A stretch of 58,547 nucleotides of DNA from Nonomuraea sp. SYSU D8015 (GTDB lineage Bacteria > Actinomycetota > Actinomycetes > Streptosporangiales > Streptosporangiaceae). Shown here in pieces: positions 17,277 through 26,477 of this stretch. The position numbers and the translations under genes are program-made. Under the pieces are notes generated by a model. The model had not been told where the DNA came from. It was given only the letters and a program-made list of their open reading frames with translations, and ran no database searches. The stretch spans positions 1 to 58,547 of the forward strand of contig NZ_VJYI01000039.1 of NCBI RefSeq assembly GCF_008065375.1. The letters are read 5' to 3'. Position 1 is the stretch's first letter; every line of letters begins with the position of its first letter.

Positions 17277-18304
17277 GTGCTCTCCTTGGGGGGTGCGGTT
17301 GACTGGCGCACGACGAGGTGCGCGGGCAGGTCGTCGTGGAGCGCCGCCGTGCCCGCGCCGCCGCTCTCGATGCGCTCGATGAGCAGCGCCAGCCCGTGAG
17401 CGGCGATCGCCTCGAAGTCCTGGCGGAGGGTGGTCAGGGGCGGTGACAGGTACGCCGCGGACGGGATGTCGTCCATCCCCACCACGCTGACCTGCTCGGG
17501 CACCGCGCGGCCGGCCTCGGCCAGCGCGCGCAACACGCCGATCGCCATGTCGTCGTTGGCCACGAACACCGCCGTGACCTCCGGGTTGGCCGCAAGGATC
17601 CGCCCCGCCGCGTATCCGGACGCGGGCGTCCAGTCGCCCTCGAGCATCGGCGGCTCGGGGACGCCCGCGGCGGCCAGCGCCTCTCGCCAGCCCCGCGTGC
17701 GCTCCCGCGCCGCGAACCACCGGCTCGGCCCGGCGACGTGCCAGACGGTCGCATGGCCGAGGCCGAGCAGGTGCTCGGTGGCCAGGCGGCCGGAGCCCAC
17801 GCCGGAGGCGCCTGTGATCACCACGCGCGGCCCGTCGAGCCCGGGCTGCTCGCCCAGGCTGAGCACCGGGACGTCCGGGTCGATCCTGAGCACCTGGCCC
17901 TCGTCGATCGGCTCGGACAGCACGATCCCGTCCACGCCCTGCTCCAGCAGGGAGTCGACGGCCTTCATGATGCCGCCCTCCTCGCCTTCGAGGGTGTTGA
18001 CGACGCTGAACGCGTAGCCGATCTGCCTGGCCTGCCGCTCCAACTCGATGAGCGAGGAGGAGGGGCCGTAGAGCGAGCTGCCGAGGGAGACCACGCCGAT
18101 CCGGTGGAATCGGCCCAGGTTGAGCGCGCGGGCCGCGGTGTTGCGCCGGTATCCGAGCTGGCGCGCCGCCGCCAGCACCCGCTCGCGGACCTCGTCGCTG
18201 ACGTACGGCTCGCCGTTCATCACGCGGGAGACCGTCTTCTGCGACACACCCGCCAGCCTGGCCACGTCGGTGCTGGCCGGCTGTCTGCGTTTGGGGTGGC
18301 TCAT
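17273..18304 (-). CDS. LacI-family transcriptional regulator of the beta-galactosidase operon
   Basis: This is a 343-residue repressor and the first gene of its own operon. The helix-turn-helix is TDVARLAGVSQKTVSRVMNG (about 12-31), followed by the hinge helix region NTAARALNLGRFHRIGVV. The rest is the periplasmic-binding-like sensor domain. A perfect 18-bp palindrome lies 15 bases upstream of the start codon, which fits autoregulation of the whole operon with relief by the imported sugar. The inducer itself cannot be read from the sequence. Confidence 0.93.
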   Translation of the reverse strand: MSHPKRRQPASTDVARLAGVSQKTVSRVMNGEPYVSDEVRERVLAAARQLGYRRNTAARALNLGRFHRIGVVSLGSSLYGPSSSLIELERQARQIGYAFSVVNTLEGEEGGIMKAVDSLLEQGVDGIVLSEPIDEGQVLRIDPDVPVLSLGEQPGLDGPRVVITGASGVGSGRLATEHLLGLGHATVWHVAGPSRWFAARERTRGWREALAAAGVPEPPMLEGDWTPASGYAAGRILAANPEVTAVFVANDDMAIGVLRALAEAGRAVPEQVSVVGMDDIPSAAYLSPPLTTLRQDFEAIAAHGLALLIERIESGGAGTAALHDDLPAHLVVRQSTAPPKEST

Positions 18305-18318
18305 CGCAGCTCCTTGCG

Positions 18319-18336
18319 CCTGACTACGTAGTCAGG
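18319..18336. promoter_or_regulatory. Perfect 18-bp palindrome, probable LacI operator
   Basis: CCTGACTACGTAGTCAGG is identical to its reverse complement and sits 15 bases in front of the lacI start. An even-length palindrome with a central CG is usual for LacI-family operators. The palindrome is seen directly; the binding protein is inferred from position. Confidence 0.75.
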
Positions 18337-18384
18337 TGCTCATCACTGTGCGTGCCGACGCGGTCGATTGTCAAGAGAGGGTTT

Positions 18385-18430
18385 CCGGGAGGTTTCCCGG
18401 AGGGAGGTCGTTGACCAAGCGCTCGTTCAA
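18385..18430. promoter_or_regulatory. Probable TetR operator and a short hairpin ahead of tetR-P450
   Basis: At 18411-18430 an imperfect palindrome, TTGACCAAGCGCTCGTTCAA, pairs at 8 of 10 positions around a central AGCGCT; this is the size and form expected of a TetR operator. Just upstream, CCGGGA and TCCCGG (18385-18400) form a six-bp stem with a four-base loop. Both lie between the divergent lacI and tetR genes. An A+T-rich stretch follows before the tetR start. Confidence 0.55.
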
Positions 18431-18475
18431 GAGATATATAGGGAAGCGGATATAAGTTGACGCGCGGAGGCCCGG

Positions 18476-19072
18476 ATGGGGCGTACTCAAGACCAGCGGC
18501 GGGCCGAGACGCGGGCGCGGCTGATCGACGCCGCGGCCGACCTGTTCGCCCGCAAGGGGTTCCACGCCGTTTCCGCCGAGGCGGTGGCCGCCGCCGCGGA
18601 CCGCACCACGGGCGCGCTCTACAACCACTTCGGCGGCAAGGAAGGGCTGCTGCTGGCCCTGCTCGAGGTGTGGAAGGAGCAGGCCGCGGCCGAGCTGCTC
18701 GCCGGGTTCGAGGAGGTCACCGGGCTGGACGAGCGGCTGGCCGCCATGTTCGGCGCGCTGACCCGCGAGGACGGCGCTCGCGGCGCGGCGTGGCTGCTGC
18801 TGGAGCTGGAGCTGTGGCTGCACGGCGCCCGCGACCCCGCCATCGGCGAGCCCCTGGCCCGGCGGTACGCCGACGTCCGCGCCCGCCTCGCCGAAGGGCT
18901 CGCCGACTGGGCCCGCGAGGCCGGGGTGCCGCTGCGCCGCTCGCCCGACCAGACCGCCGCCGGCGTGCTGGCCCTGCTCATCGGCTGCGCCGTGCAGCAT
19001 CGGCTCGACCCGCCCGCGATCGAGGCCCGGGCCGTGGTGGAGAACCTACGCGACCTGCTCGGACTGCCGTAG
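18476..19072 (+). CDS. TetR/AcrR-family regulator
   Basis: This is a 198-residue regulator. The N-terminal domain is typical: RLIDAAADLFARKGFHAVSA, then TTGALYNHFGGKEGLLLALL at about 44-63. The C-terminal ligand domain is helical and not specific. It is followed after 21 bases by a cytochrome P450 on the same strand, so it probably represses its own two-gene unit. A candidate operator lies about 45 bases upstream. The ligand is likely the P450 substrate or its product; that is inference. Confidence 0.9.
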   Translation: MGRTQDQRRAETRARLIDAAADLFARKGFHAVSAEAVAAAADRTTGALYNHFGGKEGLLLALLEVWKEQAAAELLAGFEEVTGLDERLAAMFGALTREDGARGAAWLLLELELWLHGARDPAIGEPLARRYADVRARLAEGLADWAREAGVPLRRSPDQTAAGVLALLIGCAVQHRLDPPAIEARAVVENLRDLLGLP

Positions 19073-19093
19073 CCCGCATCGAAGGAGGCGCTG

Positions 19094-20305
19094 ATGCAGA
19101 TCGACCTGCTGGAAGACACCTGGGAGCGCGAGGTCCCGCACGAACAGTTCGCCTACCTGCGCAGGCACGCGCCGGTCCACTGGCACGAGGTGCCGGGCGA
19201 CACCGGATTCTGGGCCGTCACCCGATATCAGGACGTGAAGGCGATCAGCAGGGACGCGCACACCTGGTCCACGGAGCTCGGCACCGCGTTCATCCGGACC
19301 CAGACGCCCGAGTTCATCGCCATGGCCAGCCTGACCCTCCTCAACATGGACCCGCCGAAGCAGACCCGCTACCGGCGGCTGGTCAGCGCCGGCTTCACGC
19401 CCAGGATGATCGCCCAGCTCAAGGACAAGATCCAGCAGCGCGCCGAGCAGATCGCCGACCGCGTGGTGGACAAAGGCGGCGAGGTCGAGTTCGTCTACGA
19501 CGTCGCCCAGTACCTGCCGCTGCAGATGATCTGCGACCTGGTCGGCGTCCCCGAGCAGGACCACGCCAAGATCCTCGACTGGGCGAACCGCATGGTCGGA
19601 TTCCAGGACCCCGACTTCCGCACCACGCCCGAGGACGGCGAGATCGCCGCTGCGGAGGCGGTCGCGTACTGCGACGAACTGGTCGAGGAGCGGCGCAAGC
19701 ACCCGCGCGACGACATCCTCACCGCCCTGGTGCAGGCCGAGGTCGACGGCGACCGGCTGACGAGGGACGAGATCGGCATGTTCTTCGCGATCCTGTTCGT
19801 CGCCGGGAACGAGACCACCCGCAACCTCATCGCGCACGCCATGAACGCCCTGATCACGCACCCGGACGGCTACCGGGAGCTGGCCGCGAACCTCGACGAC
19901 GAGGAACTGTGGCGCAGCGCCACCGAGGAGTTCCTGCGCTGGGGCTCGTCGATCCACAACTTCCGGCGTACCGCGACCAGGGACACCGAGCTGCACGGGC
20001 AGCCGATCGCCGCAGGCGAGAAGGTGGTCACCTTCTACGTCTCGGCCAACTACGACGAGGAGGTCTTCACCGACCCCTACACCCTCGACCTCCGGCGCAA
20101 CCCCAACGACCACGTGACGTTCGGCGGCGGAGGACCGCACTTCTGCCTGGGCGCCGGGCTGGCCAGGATGCAGATCCGCTGCATGATCAGGGAGCTGGTG
20201 CGCCGCTACCCGGCGGCCGAGCACGCCGGGCCGGTCAGGCGGATGCGCTCGGACTTCATCAACGGCATCAAGCACATGCCGGTCCGCTTCAGCGGCCGCG
20301 GGTGA
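19094..20305 (+). CDS. Cytochrome P450
   Basis: This is a soluble bacterial P450 of 403 residues that needs ferredoxin partners not encoded nearby. The I-helix oxygen-activation motif is AGNETTRN. The K-helix ExxR is in EEFLRW. The heme ligand is Cys351 in FGGGGPHFCLGAGLAR. The stretch LLNMDPPKQTRYRRLVSAGF and the overall layout resemble the CYP125/CYP142 steroid and fatty-acid hydroxylases, but I cannot fix the subfamily. It is preceded by AAGGAGG at good spacing and by a TetR gene. Its end overlaps the convergent XRE gene by 17 bp. Confidence 0.9.
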   Translation: MQIDLLEDTWEREVPHEQFAYLRRHAPVHWHEVPGDTGFWAVTRYQDVKAISRDAHTWSTELGTAFIRTQTPEFIAMASLTLLNMDPPKQTRYRRLVSAGFTPRMIAQLKDKIQQRAEQIADRVVDKGGEVEFVYDVAQYLPLQMICDLVGVPEQDHAKILDWANRMVGFQDPDFRTTPEDGEIAAAEAVAYCDELVEERRKHPRDDILTALVQAEVDGDRLTRDEIGMFFAILFVAGNETTRNLIAHAMNALITHPDGYRELAANLDDEELWRSATEEFLRWGSSIHNFRRTATRDTELHGQPIAAGEKVVTFYVSANYDEEVFTDPYTLDLRRNPNDHVTFGGGGPHFCLGAGLARMQIRCMIRELVRRYPAAEHAGPVRRMRSDFINGIKHMPVRFSGRG

Positions 20306-21155
20306 GCGGGCGCACCGGCTGGGGAGCGGTCCAGTCGGCCAGGAGCCGCAGCGACTCGGCGGTCGGCGAGCCGGGCTCGACGTTGTAGACGCACAAGGTC
20401 TGGTCCGGGTCGCCGGGAGGCTCGAGCGACTCGTAGGCGAAGACGAGCTCGCCCACGTCAGGGTGGTGGTAGCGCTTGACGCCGTGCGTCCGGCGCAGCA
20501 CCCGGTGGTCGTTCCACCAGGCGGGGAACTCCGGCGAGCGCACCATCAGCTCGCCCACCAGGTCGCGCAGCCGGCGGTCGTCCGGATGGCGGCCCGCCTC
20601 CAGCCGGAGGACGGCCACGGTCTCGGCGGCCACCTGCTCCCAGTCGCCCACCCGCTCGCGGGCCTCCGGGTCGAGCAGGTAGTAGCGGGCCATGTTGCGC
20701 TGGGGCGCGGGCATGGCCTCGAAGTCGATGATCACCATGCGGGCCAGCCGGTTGGCGGCCAGCACGTCGGTACGGCGGCCGAGCACGAAGGCGGGCACGT
20801 GCTGGAGGGTCTCGAGCATCAGGTGCAGCCCGGGCCGCACGCGCTGCGGCGGGGCAGGGGCGCGCCGGGCGGGGGCCGGCCGGGCGAGCAGGTCCAGCAG
20901 GTGCTCACGCTCTGTGGCGTCGAGACGCAGGGCGCGGGCCACGTTGTCGATGACCTCGGGTGAAGGGTTGGCGGCGCGGCCCTGCTCCAGCCGCGTGTAG
21001 TACTCGACGCTGACCCCGGCCAGGCGGGCGACCTCGTCGCGCCGCAGCCCGGGAACCCGTCTGACCCGCCCGTCGGCAGGCAGGCCGGCCTCCTCGGGAG
21101 TCAGGCGGGCGCGCCGCCGGCGCAGGAAATCGGAGACCGCGGAACTGCTTGCCAT
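20289..21155 (-). CDS. XRE-family regulator with MmyB-like ligand domain
   Basis: This is a 288-residue regulator. The HTH is in the N-terminal 75 residues (LRRDEVARLAGVSVEYYTRL, then EQGRAANPSPEVI). The C-terminal MmyB-like domain (about 105-275, for example WWNDHRVLRRTHGVKRYHHP and GELVFAYESLEPPGDPDQTL) binds a fatty-acid-like ligand in characterised members. It is divergent from a short-chain dehydrogenase, an arrangement very common for this class, and it presumably controls that gene. The ATG at 21155 is preceded by GGAGGC. Confidence 0.9.
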   Translation of the reverse strand: MASSSAVSDFLRRRRARLTPEEAGLPADGRVRRVPGLRRDEVARLAGVSVEYYTRLEQGRAANPSPEVIDNVARALRLDATEREHLLDLLARPAPARRAPAPPQRVRPGLHLMLETLQHVPAFVLGRRTDVLAANRLARMVIIDFEAMPAPQRNMARYYLLDPEARERVGDWEQVAAETVAVLRLEAGRHPDDRRLRDLVGELMVRSPEFPAWWNDHRVLRRTHGVKRYHHPDVGELVFAYESLEPPGDPDQTLCVYNVEPGSPTAESLRLLADWTAPQPVRPLTRGR

Positions 21156-21202
21156 GCCTCCAGTGTGCCTGGGGCCCGGGTGGGCCCGCACCGCCAGGGT
21201 GG

Positions 21203-21228
21203 CCCTGCCGGTACCTGCCTCGGCAGGG
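21203..21228. promoter_or_regulatory. Inverted repeat between XRE regulator and SDR genes
   Basis: CCCTGCCG (21203-21210) and CGGCAGGG (21221-21228) are perfect complements separated by ten bases, in the 175-bp gap of the divergent pair. The position fits an operator for the MmyB-type regulator acting on both genes. A hairpin in the SDR leader is an alternative reading. Confidence 0.5.
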
Positions 21229-21330
21229 TCGGTTTTGGCCCCGACGGCCGGCGTTCCCGGTGATGTGCTGAAGAAGCGGCGGGCGAACCGCCCGCACTCA
21301 GCCATCTCACTGATGAAAGGCGAGGACACG

Positions 21331-22095
21331 ATGTCCGACGCAACGCTCTCCGGCCGGGTCGCTGTGATCACCGGTGCCTCCAGCGGCATCGGCGAGGCCA
21401 CGGCCGAGCACCTGGCCTCGCTGGGCGCCAAGGTGGCGGTCCTGGCACGACGCGCCGACCGGCTGAACGACCTGGTGGCCCGCATCGAGAAGAACGGCGG
21501 CGCCGCACTGGCCCTGGTCGCCGATGTGACCGACGCGGCCGCCCTCCAGGCCGCCGCCGACCGGGTGCGGTCCGAGCTCGGCGTGGCCGATCTGTTGCTC
21601 AACAACGCCGGAGTGATGCTGCCCGCGCCGATCGAGGAGCTCGCCACCGACCAGTGGCGGCGCCAGATCGACCTGAACGTCACCGGCGTGATGAACGCGA
21701 TCGCCGCGTTCGTCCCGCAGCTGGTCGAGGCCGCGGCGGAGCGCGGCGTGGCCGACCTGGTCAACGTCTCCTCCATCGCCGCGCAGAACATCTTCCCCAC
21801 CTTCGCCGTCTACTCGGGCACCAAGGCGTACGTCACTCACCTGTCCCGGCACCTGCGGGCCGAGCTCGGCGGGAAGAACGTGCGCGTGTCGGCGATCGAG
21901 CCCGGCATCGTCGGCACCGAGCTGCAGGACCACGTCACCGACCCGGGTGCGCAGGAGTGGCTGGCCGGCGCCAGGCAGTCGATGGAGTGGCTCACCCCGC
22001 AGGACGTGGCCCAGACGGTCGGCTTCCTCGCCGCGTTGCCGCCACGCGCCAACCTGCAGCAGGTCACGATCATGCCCACGGGCCAACCCGCCTGA
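21331..22095 (+). CDS. Short-chain dehydrogenase/reductase (SDR)
   Basis: This is a 254-residue classical SDR: the NAD(P)-binding TGASSGIG is at about 14-21, followed by NNAG, the catalytic Ser in VNVSSIA and the Tyr-Lys pair in YSGTK. It reduces or oxidises an unknown carbonyl or alcohol. The ATG at 21331 has AAAGGCGAGG upstream; an in-frame ATG 18 bases earlier is less likely. It is divergent from the MmyB-type regulator, which in this arrangement normally controls it. Confidence 0.92.
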   Translation: MSDATLSGRVAVITGASSGIGEATAEHLASLGAKVAVLARRADRLNDLVARIEKNGGAALALVADVTDAAALQAAADRVRSELGVADLLLNNAGVMLPAPIEELATDQWRRQIDLNVTGVMNAIAAFVPQLVEAAAERGVADLVNVSSIAAQNIFPTFAVYSGTKAYVTHLSRHLRAELGGKNVRVSAIEPGIVGTELQDHVTDPGAQEWLAGARQSMEWLTPQDVAQTVGFLAALPPRANLQQVTIMPTGQPA

Positions 22096-22150
22096 CGAGG
22101 CGGGCGAAATTCGCTGGCGCCGGCGTCACGCGCGTCGCTAGCGTGGCGCG

Positions 22151-23031
22151 GTGATCTACGAGCATCCCCTGGCCTATGTCCTCGGCCTGGAAGGCGTCGC
22201 CCTGTTGCGGTCCTTCAGGGGCGAGCACGACCGCGAGTTCGTCGAGGCGCGCCTCAGCGAGATCCGCAAGCTCCTCGACGACGACACGCTGGCGAACGCC
22301 GCCGTGGAAGTCGCCCGCGTGGACACGGTCGAGGGCTACGAGATCTGGTCGAAGACGTACGACGGCCCCAACTCCGCCTTCGACATCGACGAGCCCTTCA
22401 TCAGGGACATCGTCGACGCGCTGCCCGCAGGCGACGCCCTGGACGCCGCCTGCGGCACCGGACGGCTCGCGGCCTACCTGTCCGGCCGCGGACACCGGGT
22501 CCTCGGCGTGGACAGCTCGCCCGACATGCTGGCCCGGGCCCGGGAGCGCGTGCCGCAGGGCGAGTTCCACCTCGGCGATCTCAACCGGCTGCCGCTGCCC
22601 GACGAGGCAGTGGATCTGGTGACGTGCTCCTTGGCGTTGACGCATGTGCCCGCGCTGGACCCGGTGCTGGCCGAGTTCGCCCGGGTGCTGCGGCCCGGCG
22701 GGCACGTGGTCATCTCGGACGTGCACCCGAGCGGGGTGGCGCGCGGCGTGGTCCCGCCCGTGCGTCTGCCCGACGGGCGTCCGGCGCGGGTCGCCACCTA
22801 TCACCATCCGATCGGCGACTACCTCCGCGCCGCGCTGGCGGCGGGCCTGCAGGTACGCCGCTGCGAGGAACCACCGCTCGAGTCCGACGGCGTGCCCCTG
22901 CCCGCGGCCACCGAGACCCTGGGGCCGTGGGACGTGTGGCCGTGGGTCCTGTGCGACATGGTTCCCGAGGCGGCGCGGGCGGCCGTCGCGGGGGAGCCGT
23001 CGATGGTCGTCTGGCATTTCCAGCTGGCCGG

Positions 23032-23035
<4 letters not shown>
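22151..23035 (+). CDS. SAM-dependent methyltransferase
   Basis: This is a 294-residue class I methyltransferase. Motif I is ALDAACGTGRLAAYL at about 96-110, followed by GVDSSPDML and the motif around VTCSLALTHVP and ARVLRPGGHVVISD, as in UbiE/Methyltransf_11 proteins. An N-terminal helical extension of about 80 residues precedes the core. The GTG start may be leaderless: TAGCGT, a plausible -10, ends six bases before it. Its 3' end overlaps the convergent dehalogenase-like gene by four bases. The methyl acceptor is unknown. Confidence 0.85.
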
Positions 23036-23892
<857 letters not shown>

Positions 23893-23915
23893 GGTCAGGT
23901 CTCCAGCGGGCCGGG

Positions 23916-24731
23916 TCAGCGGAAGGCCGCGACGTTGCGGGCGGCCCAGTCGGCGAAGGCGCGCGGCGCGCGCCCCAGAACGCGTTCCACGTCGGGGCTG
24001 ACCTGCCGCTCGGCGGGGGCCGGCGTGCCGAGGATGGCCAGGGTGCCCTCGACGACCGGCTCCGGCATGAACCGCAGCATCTGCGCGCGGGCCTCCTCCT
24101 TGGTCTGCTCCACGAACCGCACCTCCGTGCCCAGCGCGGCCCCGATCGCCGCCGCGCGTTCGCGCGGGGTGACCGGCCGCGGCCCGGTGAGCACGTAGGT
24201 ACGGCCGGCGTGCCCGTCCTCCCGCAGCACCGCGGCCGCGACCTCGGCGATGTCGGCCGGGTCGACGGTCGGCAGCCCGACGTCGCCGAACGGCGCCGCG
24301 GCCGTCCGGTGGACGCGGATCGGCTCGGCCCAGGCCAGGGCGTTGGAGTCGAAGCCGCCCGGCCGCAGGATCGTCCACTCCAGCCGGGACCCGCGCACCG
24401 CCTCCTCGAAGGCGACCGGGTGGGCGTACGCCTCCGGGCGGGTCCCGGCGCCCTGCGAGGAGAGCAGGACGACGCGCCGGATCCCGCCCGCCTTCGCCGC
24501 CTCCAGAACGGCCCGGGGGTCCTCCCCGGCGACGAGCAGGAACAGCGCGTCGGCCCCGTCGAGGGCCGCCTTCAGGCTCGCGGGCTCGGCCAGGTCGCCG
24601 GATACGTGCCGGACACCGTCGGGAAGCGGGGCGGTCCGCCGGGACACCGCGGTGACCTGCTCGCCCGCGGCGGCGAGCAGCCGGACCAGCTCGCCGCCGA
24701 CGTTGCCGGTGGCGCCCGTTACTACGATCAT
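23916..24731 (-). CDS. NmrA-type NAD(P)-binding protein
   Basis: This is a 271-residue atypical SDR of the NmrA group. The dinucleotide loop VTGATGNVGGELVRLL begins at residue 4, and VVLLSSQGAG and ILRPGGFDSNALAW follow. The YxxxK pair of classical SDRs is missing, as usual in this group. Members are quinone or NADPH sensors and reductases. It probably heads a two-gene unit with the dehalogenase-like gene. A 17-bp inverted repeat sits in its promoter region. Confidence 0.85.
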   Translation of the reverse strand: MIVVTGATGNVGGELVRLLAAAGEQVTAVSRRTAPLPDGVRHVSGDLAEPASLKAALDGADALFLLVAGEDPRAVLEAAKAGGIRRVVLLSSQGAGTRPEAYAHPVAFEEAVRGSRLEWTILRPGGFDSNALAWAEPIRVHRTAAAPFGDVGLPTVDPADIAEVAAAVLREDGHAGRTYVLTGPRPVTPRERAAAIGAALGTEVRFVEQTKEEARAQMLRFMPEPVVEGTLAILGTPAPAERQVSPDVERVLGRAPRAFADWAARNVAAFR

Positions 24732-24753
24732 GTTCTTGCTCCCAAGAAGTTAG

Positions 24754-24826
24754 TTAGTTAGCTGACTTACAAGGGAGACCATAGCGGTTCAGTAAGGCGT
24801 CTGTCCATAGTGAGTCAGCTCACTAA
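24754..24826. promoter_or_regulatory. Paired operator-like repeats upstream of the NmrA-type gene
   Basis: TTAGTTAGCTGACTTAC (24754-24770) and GTGAGTCAGCTCACTAA (24810-24826) are inverted copies matching at 15 of 17 positions. The right copy is itself palindromic (GTGAG-TCAG-CTCAC). The block is A+T-rich and lies where the promoter of the NmrA-dehalogenase unit must be. A MarR- or TetR-size dimer could bind each copy. No matching regulator gene is adjacent; the neighbour on the right is a gene remnant, so the regulator may have been lost or may be elsewhere. Confidence 0.55.
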
Positions 24827-24844
24827 CTCGCGGGTTCCGCCGCG

Positions 24845-25396
24845 GGTTCGTGCTGGTCCAGGGCGTGCCCACCGAGGCGATGACGGCTCGGCTACCACAG
24901 CGACCCCACCGACATCGTCGCCCTGCTCTGCCTGCACCCGGCCAAGTCCGGCGGGCTCAGCGCCATCGTCAGCTCCGTGGCGGTCCACAACGAGCTCGTA
25001 CGCACCCGGCCGGACCTGGCGGAGCTGCTCTACCAGCCGTGGTGGCACGACCGGCGCACCGGCGACGGCCCCGACAGCTTCTGCACCAAGCCGCTCTGCA
25101 CCCCACGCCCCGGCGGCCGCGTGTCGGTCTCTTACGGCCCCGACTACCTCCGCTCGGCGCAGCGGGGCGCCGGCGTGCCGCCGTTCACCGCCGCGCAGCG
25201 GGAGCTGATGGACCTCCTCGACCGACTGACCGACGACCCGCGCTTCGCGCTGACCATGGACCTGCGAGAGGGCGACCTGCAGTTCCTCAACAACCACGTC
25301 GTCCTGCACAGCCGCACCGCCTATGAGGATCACCCTGAGCCGGAGCACCGCCGCCACCTGCTCCGCCTCTGGCTCACCACCGGCCCGCCCCGCTGA
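24845..25396 (+). pseudogene. TauD/TfdA-type dioxygenase remnant (internal deletion, frameshift)
   Basis: The C-terminal two thirds of a 2-oxoglutarate/Fe(II) dioxygenase are readable: YHSDPTDIVALLCLHPAKSG with the HxD metal pair, SAIVSSVAVHNELVRTRPDL, and a distal His-Arg region in NHVVLHSRTAYEDHP. In another frame just upstream, GFVLVQGVP matches the N-terminal part of such proteins. The normal spacer between these pieces, usually about 70 residues, is missing. The gene is thus deleted internally and out of frame, and is most likely dead. Confidence 0.7.
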
Positions 25397-25470
25397 GCCC
25401 TTGCCGGCCCGCGGCAAGCCCGTCGCCCGCAGCCGAACGGGAGGGGCGGATGCACCGCGGGCGGTCCGTC

Positions 25471-26364
25471 CTACAGCGCTGCGGCCTCGGCCGAGGCGCC
25501 CCGGGCGGGCCGGTGGACGGAGACGGCGATTCGGATGAACGAGCGGATGAGGGGGCCGGGGTCGGCGCCCCTCCAGGCCACGACGAGGTGACTCGGCGGC
25601 ATGTCGGCCAAGAGGACGGCGGTGAGCCCCTCGGGCAGGGGGTGGTGGCCGTGCGGCATCAGACCCACGCTGCCGTTCCACAGGACGGCCTGCTGGCACT
25701 CGTGGGCCGTTCGCACCACCGGGCCGTCGTGATCTCGGCCGCTGGGACCGGCCCAGAACGCCCGCCATATCGGGTCGACGCCCTCGGGGAACCGGAACCA
25801 TCGCCGGTCGGCGAGGTCCTGCAGGCGCAGGCTGTCGCGCCCGGCCAGTGGATCGTCGGACCGCAGCACCGCCGCCACCGGATCGGAGCGCAGGACGTGG
25901 GTGACGAGGCCGGTGTCGTCGAACGGCGACCTGGTCAGCGCGACGTCCACGAGCCCGGCCCGCAGCCCGGCGGTCGGGTCGGTGAAGTCGGCCTCACGGA
26001 CGCGGACGTCAACCCCGGGGTGGTGGTGCCGGTAGGCGGCCGCCAGCCGGGTTCCGGCCAGTTCGGCGCTGTCGGCCAGGGTGCCGATGGTGAGGGTGGC
26101 CGTGCCGGCGGCCGCGACGACCCGGGCCCGGGCCTGCTCGGCCCGCGCCAGCAGCGTGCGCGCCTCGTCAAGGAGCGCGGCTCCGGCCGGGGTGAGGGCC
26201 ACGCCCGTGGGCGAGCGGCGGAGCAGCTCGCAGCCGAGATCGGTCTCCAGCTGCTTGATGGCCCTGCTCAACGGCGGTTGTGTCATGTGCAGGCGCGCGG
26301 CGGCCCGGCCGAAGTGGAGCTCTTCGGCGACCGCCACGAAATAACGCAGCGTGCGCAGGTCCAT
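25471..26364 (-). CDS. LysR-family regulator
   Basis: This is a 297-residue LysR regulator: the HTH is in DLRTLRYFVAVAEELHFGRA and LHMTQPPLSRAIKQLE (about 2-40), followed by the effector domain. The ATG at 26364 is taken as the start; a TTG at 26373 in frame is an alternative. A perfect palindrome lies 10 bases upstream of the ATG. The gene is divergent from an MBL-fold protein, which by LysR custom is its target, perhaps with a small-molecule inducer. Confidence 0.9.
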   Translation of the reverse strand: MDLRTLRYFVAVAEELHFGRAAARLHMTQPPLSRAIKQLETDLGCELLRRSPTGVALTPAGAALLDEARTLLARAEQARARVVAAAGTATLTIGTLADSAELAGTRLAAAYRHHHPGVDVRVREADFTDPTAGLRAGLVDVALTRSPFDDTGLVTHVLRSDPVAAVLRSDDPLAGRDSLRLQDLADRRWFRFPEGVDPIWRAFWAGPSGRDHDGPVVRTAHECQQAVLWNGSVGLMPHGHHPLPEGLTAVLLADMPPSHLVVAWRGADPGPLIRSFIRIAVSVHRPARGASAEAAAL

Positions 26365-26373
26365 CAGCGGCAA

Positions 26374-26392
26374 CGATACCGGTCCGGTATCG
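26374..26392. promoter_or_regulatory. Perfect 9-1-9 palindrome, probable LysR operator
   Basis: CGATACCGG-T-CCGGTATCG is a flawless inverted repeat immediately in front of the lysR start, in the gap shared with the MBL-fold gene. Binding here would block lysR itself and could activate the divergent gene. The repeat is seen directly; the binder is inferred from position. Confidence 0.7.
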
Positions 26393-26477
26393 AGGGCGCG
26401 GAATCGGTGTTGGACGCCTCGGACGTCACGCGGTCGAATGCGACATGCCCAGTCGTCGTGAATTTCCAGGAGTCGAG

